The notes under the pieces are model-generated. The model made no database searches. It saw only the letters and a program-made list of their open reading frames with translations, and was not told the origin of the DNA. A stretch of 64,000 nt of DNA from the NCBI RefSeq assembly GCF_000168975.1, contig NZ_AAUW01000025.1, positions 1 through 64,000 of the forward strand, read 5' to 3'. Position 1 is the stretch's first letter; the number at the start of each line of letters is the position of its first letter. Shown piece by piece: positions 26,109 to 35,109 of the stretch. The stretch is from Roseibium aggregatum IAM 12614. GTDB taxonomy: Bacteria; Pseudomonadota; Alphaproteobacteria; Rhizobiales; Stappiaceae. A program made the position numbers and the translations under genes.

Positions 26109-26141
26109 TGAACAAACTCTTTGAATTCCACACCTAGGCAA
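26109..26141. repeat. IS481-type end remnant
   Basis: The sequence starting TGAACAAACTC and ending CACACCTAGGCAA matches the segment that follows the broken IS481 transposase at 38136-38168 (about 25 of 33 positions). It is probably the leftover right end of another copy of the same element; no transposase coding sequence accompanies it. Confidence 0.5.
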
Positions 26142-26285
26142 CAACGGCACAGGCACCAACCTGCTCCAATCCAGATTCTGCTTTGGAAATGGCTGTTATT
26201 AGTGCCGCTGTTTTTTGACTGCCATGCAGGTTTCTCTTCGTTCACCGCCCCTGTGGAACCAGTCAACGCCAAAGAGAAAATGCAA

Positions 26286-27233
26286 TCAGGAAGCCGCTGT
26301 CTCCAGGAAAAACCCTTCCAGCCTCATTATGGCCTCGTGACTTGCCCTGATTACGGCGTCCACCGTATTCGACCCGTTATGCGACCCGAAAATGCAACTT
26401 TCGAATTTGCGAAGCGGAGAGTCCTGCGGCAGGGGCTCGACTTCGAACACGTCCAGCGCGGCGGACGTGACGTGACCGCTTTCCAGTGAAGCAATCAGGG
26501 CTGTTTCGTCGATCAGCGGACCGCGGGCGACATTCACGATGCGGACCCCTTCCTTGCAGTCCGCGAGCGTTTTCGCGTTGAGCATATGGTAGCTGCTCTT
26601 GGTCAGCGCGCAAGTAAACACGAGGAAATCGTGTTCCCCGATACGGTCCGGCCAGTTGGCGCGCTCTACCCCGTGAAGACCGCCGTCACCGCCGATGCCG
26701 GGATCGTACACGCAGACCTTCATGCCGAGCGCTTGAAGCCGCGAGGCCGTCTTGTGCCCGATGTCGCCGAAGCCGATCACTCCGGCGCGTTTGCCCGCCA
26801 GGCTGATACCTGCGGGTTTTGGCCAGCCACCGGCCCGAACGCCCCGGTCGATCACGAACAGGCTGCGGGCCAGGCTGGTGACGTAAGCGGTTGCCACATC
26901 CGCGACCTCGCTGCCAAACATCGCCGGAGTGTTGATGATGGGAATCCCCAGCTCCTTGCAGGCATCGAAATCGACGTTGTCGGTGCCGATACCCCACTTG
27001 ACCGCAGCCTGCAGCTTGCCGTTCCGGGCTGCGGTGAAAACGCGCTTCGACGCAGGGTCGTCCCCGATGATCCAGCCGTCGTACTGCGGTATCAGCTCGC
27101 AGAGTTCGTCCTCACTGAGCACCTGCGTCGTGTTGGCAGGGTGAAGCGTTAGCCCCTTCTCGGCTGCGAAATCGGTAAATCGGTCAAGCTGCCCAAGCAT
27201 GGGCGGGCAGGTTACGATTACATCTCTTGTCAT
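26286..27233 (-). CDS. D-isomer-specific 2-hydroxyacid dehydrogenase
   Basis: 315 residues. The NAD site is AGVIGFGDIGHKTASRLQAL, the catalytic Arg lies in IVNVARGPLIDE, the Glu in LDVFEVEPLP and the His in FGSHNGSNT, all in the usual order of the phosphoglycerate/glyoxylate dehydrogenase family. It lacks the ACT domain of biosynthetic SerA. Its start overlaps the stop of the CMP-sugar synthetase gene (ATGA), so it belongs to the same glycan operon. There it may reduce or oxidise a 2-keto acid or sugar-acid precursor, which is inference from position. Confidence 0.75.
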   Translation of the reverse strand: MTRDVIVTCPPMLGQLDRFTDFAAEKGLTLHPANTTQVLSEDELCELIPQYDGWIIGDDPASKRVFTAARNGKLQAAVKWGIGTDNVDFDACKELGIPIINTPAMFGSEVADVATAYVTSLARSLFVIDRGVRAGGWPKPAGISLAGKRAGVIGFGDIGHKTASRLQALGMKVCVYDPGIGGDGGLHGVERANWPDRIGEHDFLVFTCALTKSSYHMLNAKTLADCKEGVRIVNVARGPLIDETALIASLESGHVTSAALDVFEVEPLPQDSPLRKFESCIFGSHNGSNTVDAVIRASHEAIMRLEGFFLETAAS

Positions 27234-27928
27234 GCTGCTTCCTGTTTTTTCCGCATGTTCGCGACCGCTTCGGCCATCATCCAGTCTTCGAGTGTATCGA
27301 TGTCGACCGCCTCAAGCTTCTGCATTTCGAACAGGATCGGTTTCTTGCCAATGCGGGCACTCGTTTCAACGAAACTTCCGCTGGAAAAGATATAGAGGTT
27401 GGAATTTTCCTCGTACCAGGGTTCGAGATCCTGGGTTTGGATGAGATTATCCGGATCGTGGTTCACAGGACTGCCGTCCGCACGGTAAAAGCGCGTCTGG
27501 ATTTTGTTGACTGTGAAAAGAGAGTCTGCCGTCCCTTTGGTGACCCCCTCCTGGTAACTTGCCAGTGCAGTGCGGATGGTTTCGCTGGACAACATCGGAT
27601 TGGTGGTGTGCGTCATCAGATAGGTCTCAGCCGGCACGTTATGGATGTCGTCGGCAAGGATCAGGTTCATAGAGACGGTGTCGCCGCAAAGCTCTGCTTT
27701 GCGGTCGCGGATAACGACCCGTTCGGACTCAACCAGCCCATTTTCCGCAAGGATGTCTCGGGCGTCGGTGTTGATGACAACCTGGTCGATTTCTTCCAGC
27801 GAAAGGAGGGAATCGAGGATCCAGCGAAACAAAGGCTTGCCGTTGAGCGGACGGAAGTTCTTGCCCTTTACCCGCTGGCTATTTGCCTTCATTGGGAGAA
27901 GGGCGACGCATCGGCTTGAGCCACTCAT
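27230..27928 (-). CDS. CMP-sugar synthetase (acylneuraminate cytidylyltransferase family)
   Basis: 232 residues. The N-terminal ALLPMKANSQRVKGKNFRPL is the CTP-binding motif (KANSxRVxGKN) of NeuA-type enzymes. HTTNPMLSSETIRTAL and EPWYEENSNLYIFSSGSF are further family blocks. It would activate a 2-keto-3-deoxy sugar acid such as a nonulosonic acid or Kdo with CTP. No nonulosonate synthase is in the window, so the sugar is unknown. It overlaps the upstream GT2 gene by 50 bases and the dehydrogenase by four, indicating one polycistronic unit. Confidence 0.82.
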   Translation of the reverse strand: MSGSSRCVALLPMKANSQRVKGKNFRPLNGKPLFRWILDSLLSLEEIDQVVINTDARDILAENGLVESERVVIRDRKAELCGDTVSMNLILADDIHNVPAETYLMTHTTNPMLSSETIRTALASYQEGVTKGTADSLFTVNKIQTRFYRADGSPVNHDPDNLIQTQDLEPWYEENSNLYIFSSGSFVETSARIGKKPILFEMQKLEAVDIDTLEDWMMAEAVANMRKKQEAA

Positions 27929-28829
27929 CTTGTTCTGCCTTTTTACTCACTTGTGGATAGAAAAAACGCTGCTTGGCTGCCTGAGAAAGAATACGGTGTT
28001 CATGGTTCCCGGTATAGGAACCCCAGTATTGGCACCAGCGATAGCGCAGCATGTCGCCAAGACCGGTCGAGGATATTCCGTTGCGCATCGCGGACCGCCA
28101 GTCGGCGTAGACGCTCCTGACGATGCACTGCAGCACGTCGATCTTGGACAGGTGCACTTCGGGCATGATCATGCGCAGAGCAATAGCCTCACGCTCAAAC
28201 CTGCGACGCACAGATGCCCAGGTTTCCTGGTGGTGATGAAAGACGGGCGCTTCAGCGACATATCCGATCTTGGACCCTGCAGCGACGAGGCGCTTGGCAA
28301 GTTCCATATCCTCAAGACCGGTCAGTTCCTCGTCAAACAGGTGTTGTTCCCACGCTGTGCGAAGGACAGCGGAGTTTGCGTTGTTACAAAAGAAACCGTC
28401 TTGCGGAACCGAAGAGTGAGCAGGGAAATACTTGGCGAAAATTCGCCGTTCACTGTAGTTGCTGTCGTCGTCGCCAATCTGCCGGCCATAGCTATAGACA
28501 ACCTTGCCGTCCACAATCGGCTGGCAGAGATTTTGAAGCCAATGCTTATCGACTGGGATACAGTGTCCCGAAATGAATACCAGAATGTCGCCGGTGCTGA
28601 ACTCACACCCCCTGTTGAGCGAACGTCCGAAAGAGAATTCCTGTCTCGTAATGTAGGTGATACGGCAGCCGAAGCTTGATGCGATTTCAACCGTTTTGTC
28701 AGTCGAACCGGAATCAATCAGAACAACCTCAACGCTTTCGAAGCACGTTTCCTGGGAGTCGATCATTTCCAGGAGGTCTGAAAGGTATTTGGCTTCGTTG
28801 AGGGTACGTATTACGATACTTATACGCAT
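27879..28829 (-). CDS. GT2 family glycosyltransferase
   Basis: 316 residues: SIVIRTLNEAKYLSDLLEMI opening, VVLIDSGSTDKTVEIA nucleotide site, FISGHCIPVDKHWLQNL in place of the usual DxD (the segment carries a His/Cys in the second position), and LTGLEDMELAKRLVAAG with the catalytic ED pair. Full length for the family. Being the first gene of the CMP-sugar synthetase operon, it is a candidate for transferring that sugar, although known CMP-sugar transferases belong to other families. Confidence 0.82.
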   Translation of the reverse strand: MRISIVIRTLNEAKYLSDLLEMIDSQETCFESVEVVLIDSGSTDKTVEIASSFGCRITYITRQEFSFGRSLNRGCEFSTGDILVFISGHCIPVDKHWLQNLCQPIVDGKVVYSYGRQIGDDDSNYSERRIFAKYFPAHSSVPQDGFFCNNANSAVLRTAWEQHLFDEELTGLEDMELAKRLVAAGSKIGYVAEAPVFHHHQETWASVRRRFEREAIALRMIMPEVHLSKIDVLQCIVRSVYADWRSAMRNGISSTGLGDMLRYRWCQYWGSYTGNHEHRILSQAAKQRFFYPQVSKKAEQDEWLKPMRRPSPNEGK

Positions 28830-29430
28830 CAGAAGCTTTCTGATTTACTTGATAGTGGGAAATGAGTTAAGTGCACCGTCGCGTGGATATCACCTCTTTT
28901 CTAGGCTTTGATACCGAACGGATCGTGTTTTGTCCAGTCTTGAATTCGGGGGCAAAGTCAACGTTTTAATCAATAATCTAGCAGTGAAAGTCGTCTTGTT
29001 TCGGTTGACTGGGCTGCTGTCCAACGAAGATACAGTTCGTGTCGTACCCCTGTGAATAACTGGCCCTTGGAAAAGGCGTTGCGAGGAGGTGCGTACATAC
29101 TCCCGGTTTCATCACCAGGTCGTGTCAGAACTTGGGAGAATAAAGTCCTGGCGCCGGATCAGTAGCAGATATGTTCACGTGCGATCGGAAAGGGAGGCCG
29201 GCAATATCCGAGGCTATGTACTTGCCTGCGCTGGTGAGCCACACCCGTCAGATCATGCCTTTGGATTAACGGTTCCAAAGCTTGAATGGCCCGGATCATG
29301 GGGCAGGGGTAGTTGTCGAGGAACACCTCGTTGCCCGGTCTGTAGAAGCGTCATGTAGCAGTGAGAGCCAATTTATTGGTCTGCACCAGTCGCCGCCTTG
29401 CATCATGCTAGCGGCCATCCCGCAGTCTCG
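28830..29430. other. Intergenic region, no supported gene
   Basis: About 600 bases between two minus-strand genes. A minus-strand frame of some 60 codons near 29,170-29,350 is open but matches nothing I know, and a plus-strand frame at 29089 has no support. The region may hold the promoter for the GT2-CMP-sugar operon at its right-hand start and decayed sequence elsewhere. Confidence 0.35.
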
Positions 29431-31962
29431 TCATTTTTTGAAGACATGGTCATAGATGCGCGAGGCTTGCCTGATCACGGGGCCGATCAACCGAGTGTCT
29501 TTTGTCTTGTGATAAAAAATCTCGAGATGATCATCGATATGAAGAAGGACTTCCCGAAGATTTTTCCTGTGCAGGTTCCTGATGGAGGCCCCTTCGGAAC
29601 GCTGGCGCTTCTCGGCCTCCACGATAAGCTTCAATTTGGATCGGGTGACGATTGTGTTTACGGAGCTGCTCATCAGGACGTCGGCGAACCTCCCTTCCCG
29701 GCGTTCAACCTTGCCGGTATTCCGGCCGAACGTGGGCCTGATGTTCGCCAAGATCTTCCGGGTGTCAAACATGGACCTAGAGAACATGTCGACCGCGCGC
29801 AGATTGGTCCTCCACTCGTTGGCTTGAGACGCCGTCTCTACCTGATCGAACAGATCGCCGAGGGTCCGGGCGATCGCGATGGCAGGTTCCACGCCTTCTC
29901 TGTTTGCGCAATGCGTATCCAGGAAGCCAGGCCAAGCGTGCCTATGCAGCTCTGCCAGGCCGGGTGCGTTTTCAAGAAGGCGGGCCAACTCCTGCGTGGT
30001 CTCGGCGATCGGATAGGCCCCCATTGGGTCCTTGAACTTGTCGACCTGTTCCGCGTGGGGATTGAAATAGATGACCTGCCGTCCGTGGGCCAGGCCTTCT
30101 AGTATACCGGATGCAAACCGTTGCACGACCACCGTGCTGTTGCGCGTCGCCGCATCGAAGGTCTCGGGGGTCACCTTGTCCTGGTGTAGCGTGCCAAGAT
30201 CGGCAGGGTGCCGGGAAATAACCCAGTCGAGTCCTGCCTGTTCGCAGGCTTCGACCGCCTGCGTCAGCCAGGCATCTCTATGTTCAACCAGCACGCCATA
30301 GCTAAAGTTTGAATTTATGAGCACTCGCGGGATGGACGGCAGTGGGAGGGGAGGAGCAGACCTCATCTCCGCAATGCGCGGCAAGCCACAAACATGGATC
30401 TCCTGCTTACTGTCGGAGAAATACCGCTTGTCAAAACTGCCGGGAAGAAGGACCGCATCTGCCATGCGGTAAGCGCCTCGGTCTCGGTTGATGTCTGCGT
30501 CCCAGTAGTCCTGGATACCCTCTACGATCGCAGCTGTCTTGATCCCTGCGGCTTGTGCGGCACCGAAAATTGCTCGTACAGATGGATCCCAGTCGTTGAG
30601 GGCAACAATTACCTTCGGTGCATAGAGCCCTAGCATGAAAGGGCTTAATCCAATGAGTGGGATATCCAACTCTACCGCTTTGGACCTGAGAAAACGATCA
30701 CCGCAGTGGCTTGACAGGTCTACGACGTGACAGTCGATGTTTCGGGTGGTGAGGTGCTTGAGTACAGGCGCCAGAGTTTCTAGGTGGTAATCCTTCTGCA
30801 AAAGGAAGACGATACTGGGTTGTCGGGTCTTACCTAGGTTCCAGCCGCTGAATTCGACGGAATCAGTGAAAGGAAATGTGGTATTGGATGAGTCGACTTT
30901 GGAGGGCAGGGGGGCCTTCAGAGCCGTTTTCAGGAGGCGTTCGAGCAAAGCCGTTGTCTGCGGAAAATTGATTTCCAGACTCTTTTGCGGCTCAGTGTGA
31001 AAACGGGCTACGCCGGTCTTCAGATGAAGCCTGATGTCGTTCCGGCTCAGAACTTGATGCAGGTCAGGCAATTCCGTGCGCAGCATCACGCCGAGGTCGT
31101 TCAGGTCTGCGTTGTTGTCCGCCTGGTTCCTTCTGGCTGCTTCCATGCCCACAAAGGACAATATTCGTCCCGCAAGATCGGCTTGTTGCCGATAGACTGG
31201 CCACTTTTTTGTATAGGTGGTTATATCAGCATCAAAGGAAGTCTGAGCCGGCAGGTCCATGTAAGATGCCTTGTTCAGCTGAATAGCAATATCCAGATGT
31301 TTCAAGGGCTGTTGGCGGATCATGCTTCTGCTTCTGCTTCGGTAGGTTACGGCGTGACGCTTAACGGCAACGAAGCGATAGCCGGCCCGTAGGGAGCGCA
31401 TCCAGAATTCATAGTCCTCGGCTTGAACCATTTTCTCATTGAAGCCGCCAAGTCGGCAGAGCTTGTCCGCAAAAAAGAGTGGCTGGTTCGCGTTGAACGG
31501 ACAACGTGTTCCGGTGTTGAGAAAATCGACCGGCTTCAAGATACAGGAGCTGCTTCTTGGGGGTTTTTCTGTGTCTTCGCGGATTGTGACGCTGCCGCAA
31601 TAACTTCCGATCACGTGCTCGTCGTCACACTCAAGCAACGGTGCTAGGCGCAGTTCGAGACTGTCTCGCATCATCAGGTCGTCTGCGTCCAGAAAGCACA
31701 CGAATGGTGAGGTTGTTGCGCGCAGGCCCGTGTTGCGGGCCGCCGAAAGCCCCGAGTTGGCGCCATGGTTTATAATCTGAATGCGTTTGTCGCGCCGCGC
31801 GAACTCTTCTGCGATCTCTCGGGTGTCGTCGGTTGATCCGTCATTCACGACGATACAGCGGAAGGATTTCGTCGTCTGTGCGACAATGCTATCAAGCGTC
31901 CAGCGCAAAAAACAACCAGCATTGTAAGCTGGCACAACAATTGTACAAATCGCAGAATTCAA
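29431..31962 (-). CDS. Bifunctional glycosyltransferase: GT2 domain plus GT-B-like domain
   Basis: About 844 residues. The N-terminal 230 form a GT2 domain (CTIVVPAYNAGCFLRWTLDS, CIVVNDGSTDDTREIAEEF, CFLDADDLMMRDSLELRL, VQAEDYEFWMRSLRAGY). Residues about 360-720 resemble a GT-B transferase (PSIVFLLQKDYHLETLAPVL ... SRHPADLG ... RFASGILEGLAHGRQVIYFN), the order seen in capsule-synthesis proteins. The tail is basic. I start at the TTG at 31962 because AGGAAG lies 6 bases before it, whereas the upstream ATG at 32016 lies inside the preceding gene. Such two-headed enzymes often add two sugars alternately. It is third in a GT2-GT2-GT2/GT-B run. Confidence 0.7.
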   Translation of the reverse strand: MNSAICTIVVPAYNAGCFLRWTLDSIVAQTTKSFRCIVVNDGSTDDTREIAEEFARRDKRIQIINHGANSGLSAARNTGLRATTSPFVCFLDADDLMMRDSLELRLAPLLECDDEHVIGSYCGSVTIREDTEKPPRSSSCILKPVDFLNTGTRCPFNANQPLFFADKLCRLGGFNEKMVQAEDYEFWMRSLRAGYRFVAVKRHAVTYRSRSRSMIRQQPLKHLDIAIQLNKASYMDLPAQTSFDADITTYTKKWPVYRQQADLAGRILSFVGMEAARRNQADNNADLNDLGVMLRTELPDLHQVLSRNDIRLHLKTGVARFHTEPQKSLEINFPQTTALLERLLKTALKAPLPSKVDSSNTTFPFTDSVEFSGWNLGKTRQPSIVFLLQKDYHLETLAPVLKHLTTRNIDCHVVDLSSHCGDRFLRSKAVELDIPLIGLSPFMLGLYAPKVIVALNDWDPSVRAIFGAAQAAGIKTAAIVEGIQDYWDADINRDRGAYRMADAVLLPGSFDKRYFSDSKQEIHVCGLPRIAEMRSAPPLPLPSIPRVLINSNFSYGVLVEHRDAWLTQAVEACEQAGLDWVISRHPADLGTLHQDKVTPETFDAATRNSTVVVQRFASGILEGLAHGRQVIYFNPHAEQVDKFKDPMGAYPIAETTQELARLLENAPGLAELHRHAWPGFLDTHCANREGVEPAIAIARTLGDLFDQVETASQANEWRTNLRAVDMFSRSMFDTRKILANIRPTFGRNTGKVERREGRFADVLMSSSVNTIVTRSKLKLIVEAEKRQRSEGASIRNLHRKNLREVLLHIDDHLEIFYHKTKDTRLIGPVIRQASRIYDHVFKK

Positions 31963-31972
31963 ATCAAACTTC

Positions 31973-33025
31973 CTAAGGTCGATTGTGGCGAATAATGTCA
32001 ACGACGGAGAAGGCAACCTGGACCAAAGCCTGCAATTTTCCGCTATATATGACTTCGTAGCATGGGCGAGAGATGGGGGCTCTTTTTACTCCCGCTTTAA
32101 GAAACTGGACTGCAACAAATATAATTAGCTCAAAGCTTCTACGAACCAAAATCCATAACTTTAACAACAATAAATTGGACGAAGAGCTTGCGTATTGCGG
32201 GTGGGATCGCTGCAGGTTTGCGACATTTTTTGCGCGTTGAATGCAGCTTTGTAAGCTCGCCAGCAGCCCAGTTTTCTCCGGTCGAATATAGTGTATTAAT
32301 TCAAGATCCGGGCTAAAGTAGATGCTGTTATTCGGGCATAGTGCAAGTATTCGCAGCTGCAATTCGGTTTCTTCGCCGTATCTTGTCTTTGATCCACTCA
32401 TGCCGAAGTTGGGGTCGAATGTGCCTACTTTTTTAAGTAGATCGCGCCGGATTGCCATGTTGCCACCTGAGAGACCAGGCTTTGAAAGCCAGCGCTCCTG
32501 CCAATCGTCGCGGATGTGGTAGCTGTCTCCGTACTTTTCGAGAAAACCTTTGGCGTAGTGTCGTTTGTCTATTTCGGGTAAATACTTTCCACGATAGGGC
32601 CCCCCCACCATGACGGGCGACTTGTGACCAATCACACAATAGAGTCGATCTAACCAGTCGGCATCAACGTCACACTCGTCATCTAAAAAGACCAGCCAAT
32701 TGCCTCTACTCTCAGAAACACCTCTGTTCCGAGCGTTGGACAAACCCTGAAGTTTCTCGAGATGGTAGCTCCACTTGTTTCGCTGAATAGAAGGGAGCGT
32801 TAAAAAAAAATCTTGCACTGTCTTCTGCGTTGCATCTTTAGAATTGTTGTCAATAATAAGTATTTCGTAGTCAAAAGTTTGATTTTTATTTAGTCTTGCA
32901 ATGCTATTTATGCAAATGCTCAGAATGTCGCTTCGGTTGTATGTGCAAATGATAATAGAGAACATTGTCGTCATATGGTCTTTGCCGTTATGGGTATTTG
33001 AACCTGATTTATCAGATATTTTCAT
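31973..33025 (-). CDS. GT2 family glycosyltransferase
   Basis: 350 residues. SIIICTYNRSDILSICINSI, EILIIDNNSKDATQKTV, WLVFLDDECDVDADWLDRLY (DxD-type motif) and RYGEETELQLRILAL (ED pair) are all present. The C-terminus has a hydrophobic stretch (LILLKLWILVRRSFELIIFV style) that may anchor it to the membrane. Low GC and A/T-rich codons mark this and the next gene as more recently acquired. Its ATG overlaps the upstream stop (TAATG). M18 and M21 are alternative starts closer to the domain. Confidence 0.83.
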   Translation of the reverse strand: MKISDKSGSNTHNGKDHMTTMFSIIICTYNRSDILSICINSIARLNKNQTFDYEILIIDNNSKDATQKTVQDFFLTLPSIQRNKWSYHLEKLQGLSNARNRGVSESRGNWLVFLDDECDVDADWLDRLYCVIGHKSPVMVGGPYRGKYLPEIDKRHYAKGFLEKYGDSYHIRDDWQERWLSKPGLSGGNMAIRRDLLKKVGTFDPNFGMSGSKTRYGEETELQLRILALCPNNSIYFSPDLELIHYIRPEKTGLLASLQSCIQRAKNVANLQRSHPQYASSSSNLLLLKLWILVRRSFELIIFVAVQFLKAGVKRAPISRPCYEVIYSGKLQALVQVAFSVVDIIRHNRP

Positions 33026-33906
33026 TAGGATGAGCTTCGTCCAAACAGCAACTTGTCCAGCGTGGGGGTTCTAGCAAGTTCCAAGATAACCGGACGCAAA
33101 ACGGCGTGGATTAAGCGCTTAAGCGGTGCGCTGTTTAACTGTCTTTTTACGTCAAAGTCCAAATTAAGATAAAAATTTACTAAAACCCGTTTTCTCTGAT
33201 CTTTGCACGTGAGTTTCGTTACGCCATTGAAACCCGCTCGTTTCCGGTCAGTCGATGAAGAAATTCTATTGAGTCCTGTCCGATTATAGACAAGCCAAAT
33301 TCTTGGCTCATAAATTAATACACTGTCTTTTTGCAACGCCTCCCAATACATATGCCAATCTTGGCAAGATGCCAGCGAAGGAAAACTCATTTTTGCTACG
33401 GCGCGTCTCGAAAATGTAACGGCACCTAATGGGCCTACGCAATTTTCGTAGGACAAATAATTCTTTAACGAAAGCGGTAGTGACAACAGTGACTGAAGAG
33501 CTTTTGGTTCTTCGAGTTTGCCAATTACATCACTCGCCGTTCGAGCCACGCGTGGAGTGAAAAGGAAGTCGAATTGTGTTGTTGCGATCCTGTTGAGAAT
33601 GCCTTCTAACCAATCGTCGGAAATGTCGTCGTCAGAATCGTGAAAGTGTACGTAGTTTCCTGTGGAGCGCCGAAATCCGAGTTTTCTAGATGCCGGGGCA
33701 CCTAAACAGGTCGCGTTCCGCAATAGAATTACGTCTTTGAAGGTTTCATTGAAGAAACGTTCGGTACTACCGTCATCGACCACGACCAACTCTACGTTGT
33801 TGATCGCGTCTAGTTCCGTCATCATTTTTCGAAAGCGATCTACGAGAGAGCGTAGTTGCTCGACCCTATTGTGGGAAGGGATTATGATGCTCAATGTCGG
33901 TTGCAT
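33025..33906 (-). CDS. GT2 family glycosyltransferase
   Basis: 293 residues: TLSIIIPSHNRVEQLRSLVD, VELVVVDDGSTERFFNE, YVHFHDSDDDISDDWLEGIL (metal-binding DSDDD) and a CQDWHMYWEALQKDSVL segment with the acceptor-side acidic region replaced by DWHMYW, which is usual in this subgroup. First gene of the three-gene minus-strand run. It is low in GC. Confidence 0.82.
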   Translation of the reverse strand: MQPTLSIIIPSHNRVEQLRSLVDRFRKMMTELDAINNVELVVVDDGSTERFFNETFKDVILLRNATCLGAPASRKLGFRRSTGNYVHFHDSDDDISDDWLEGILNRIATTQFDFLFTPRVARTASDVIGKLEEPKALQSLLSLPLSLKNYLSYENCVGPLGAVTFSRRAVAKMSFPSLASCQDWHMYWEALQKDSVLIYEPRIWLVYNRTGLNRISSSTDRKRAGFNGVTKLTCKDQRKRVLVNFYLNLDFDVKRQLNSAPLKRLIHAVLRPVILELARTPTLDKLLFGRSSS

Positions 33907-34299
33907 GTATTGAACTTTGAAATTCTGTATCGGCTTTCTAACCTGCCACAGACCAATATCAAACTGTCACTGGAAGTAAAGGCGTACCGTTCGCCATCTT
34001 CGTTTTAAGCTGACCTGTGTGACACAGGCAGTATTGCCGTCTAAAAATTTAGGACTTTCCGACCTTTCGAGTAGGCAGTGTTATGCTGTCAGCTGGCATC
34101 TAGAAACAAAAGGGTGGATTTGAGCTAATCCCCAATCCATTGGACATGTTTGCGCGTAATTTAAGCTACTCTTTGCGCCTGCTGCCGGGTAGGTTTTGTT
34201 GAATTCGCTGTCAACGGCCGACGCCAAGGACGAAGTGCGTAGGCTTGCGTTCAAAAAAAGTCCATCCAATTTCGTATACTGGCCCTGGTCTTTGAATCG
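33907..34299. other. Intergenic region with decayed IS sequence
   Basis: About 390 bases upstream of the GT2 run. The right part (from about 34080) continues, on the minus strand with frameshifts, the C-terminal coding sequence of the transposase remnant at 34300-34362. The left part presumably holds the promoter for the GT2 run; no hexamer pair is convincing. Confidence 0.4.
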
Positions 34300-34362
34300 G
34301 TTTCCCAAGCGTATGGAAAAACGCACGCGTATTTCAGCGTTCGCCACAACCGTTCAACGAAG
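34300..34362 (-). pseudogene. IS3-family OrfB remnant
   Basis: Reading the minus strand gives IIFVERLWRTLKY, the conserved catalytic-Glu block of IS3 transposases. Downstream sequence is frameshifted and does not restore a frame. It meets a second, oppositely oriented broken orfB at about 34365. Confidence 0.65.
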
Positions 34363-34905
34363 ATGATATCGAGGATCCGTCCCTTGCCCCAAGCCGCCAA
34401 TCAACGTTGGTCTCTCGACTTCGTCTCCGATGCCCTGATTGATGGGCGCAGGTTCCGAATCCTGTGTGTCATTGATGACTTCAGCCGCGAATGTCTGGCA
34501 ACGGTGGTCGACAACTCGATCTCCGGAGCCCGGGTATCGCGAGAACTGGACGGTATCGCAGAGCGTCGTGGTCGATACCCCTTGATGATCGTCAGCGATA
34601 ACGGCACCGAACTCACATCAAACGCCATGCTCAAATGGCAGCAGGACCGAGGCGTGGAATGGCACTACATAGCGCCGGGCAAACCGATGCAGAATGGCTT
34701 TGTCGAAAGCTTCAATGGGCGCCTGAGAGACGAATGTCTCAACGAGCACCTGTTCCGCACCTATCGCAACGCCAGAAAAATCATTGAAGACTGGAGGATC
34801 GACTACAATCTGAACCGACCACACACGAGCCTTGACGGGCTCACCCCATACGAATTTGCAACCCAGTCCATAACGGACCTCAACGTGAACAGAGCTAACT
34901 TATAA
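34363..34905 (+). pseudogene. IS3-family OrfB, 5'-truncated
   Basis: The C-terminal two thirds of an IS3 transposase: QRWSLDFVSDALIDGRRFRI, LMIVSDNGTELTSNAML and NGFVESFNGRLRDECLNEHL contain the full DDE triad. The N-terminal region, orfA and the left end are missing; homology begins around 34375 where it abuts the minus-strand remnant. The apparent ATG at 34363 is therefore a junction artefact. Confidence 0.85.
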
Positions 34906-35109
34906 ACGCTGACAATCGGGGGAGCACGTCAATCGCTTTCGCTTCTCTCCAATATGGGGGGCTTTGATACTTGTATCCTTCCCCCATTATGGAAAACTTT
35001 GATTAACTGATTGAAATTAATAGGTAAAAATAGATGAGTTTTAGACGTAGAGATGCGGCTAATCCAAGTGGCTACGTGAGGCTTCAGACGACCGGATCCT
35101 CTCTGAAAG
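34906..35109. other. AT-rich spacer before the integrase gene
   Basis: Between the truncated transposase and the 3' end of the integrase gene. It contains AT-rich sequence (around 34985-35035) but no repeat of the tRNA-Thr end that could serve as the second attachment site. Confidence 0.35.

Noticed and set aside
29089..29358. Open frames in the 28.8-29.4 kb gap, including a minus-strand stretch around 29170-29350
   Set aside because: No recognisable family and no start with a ribosome site; could be decayed sequence.
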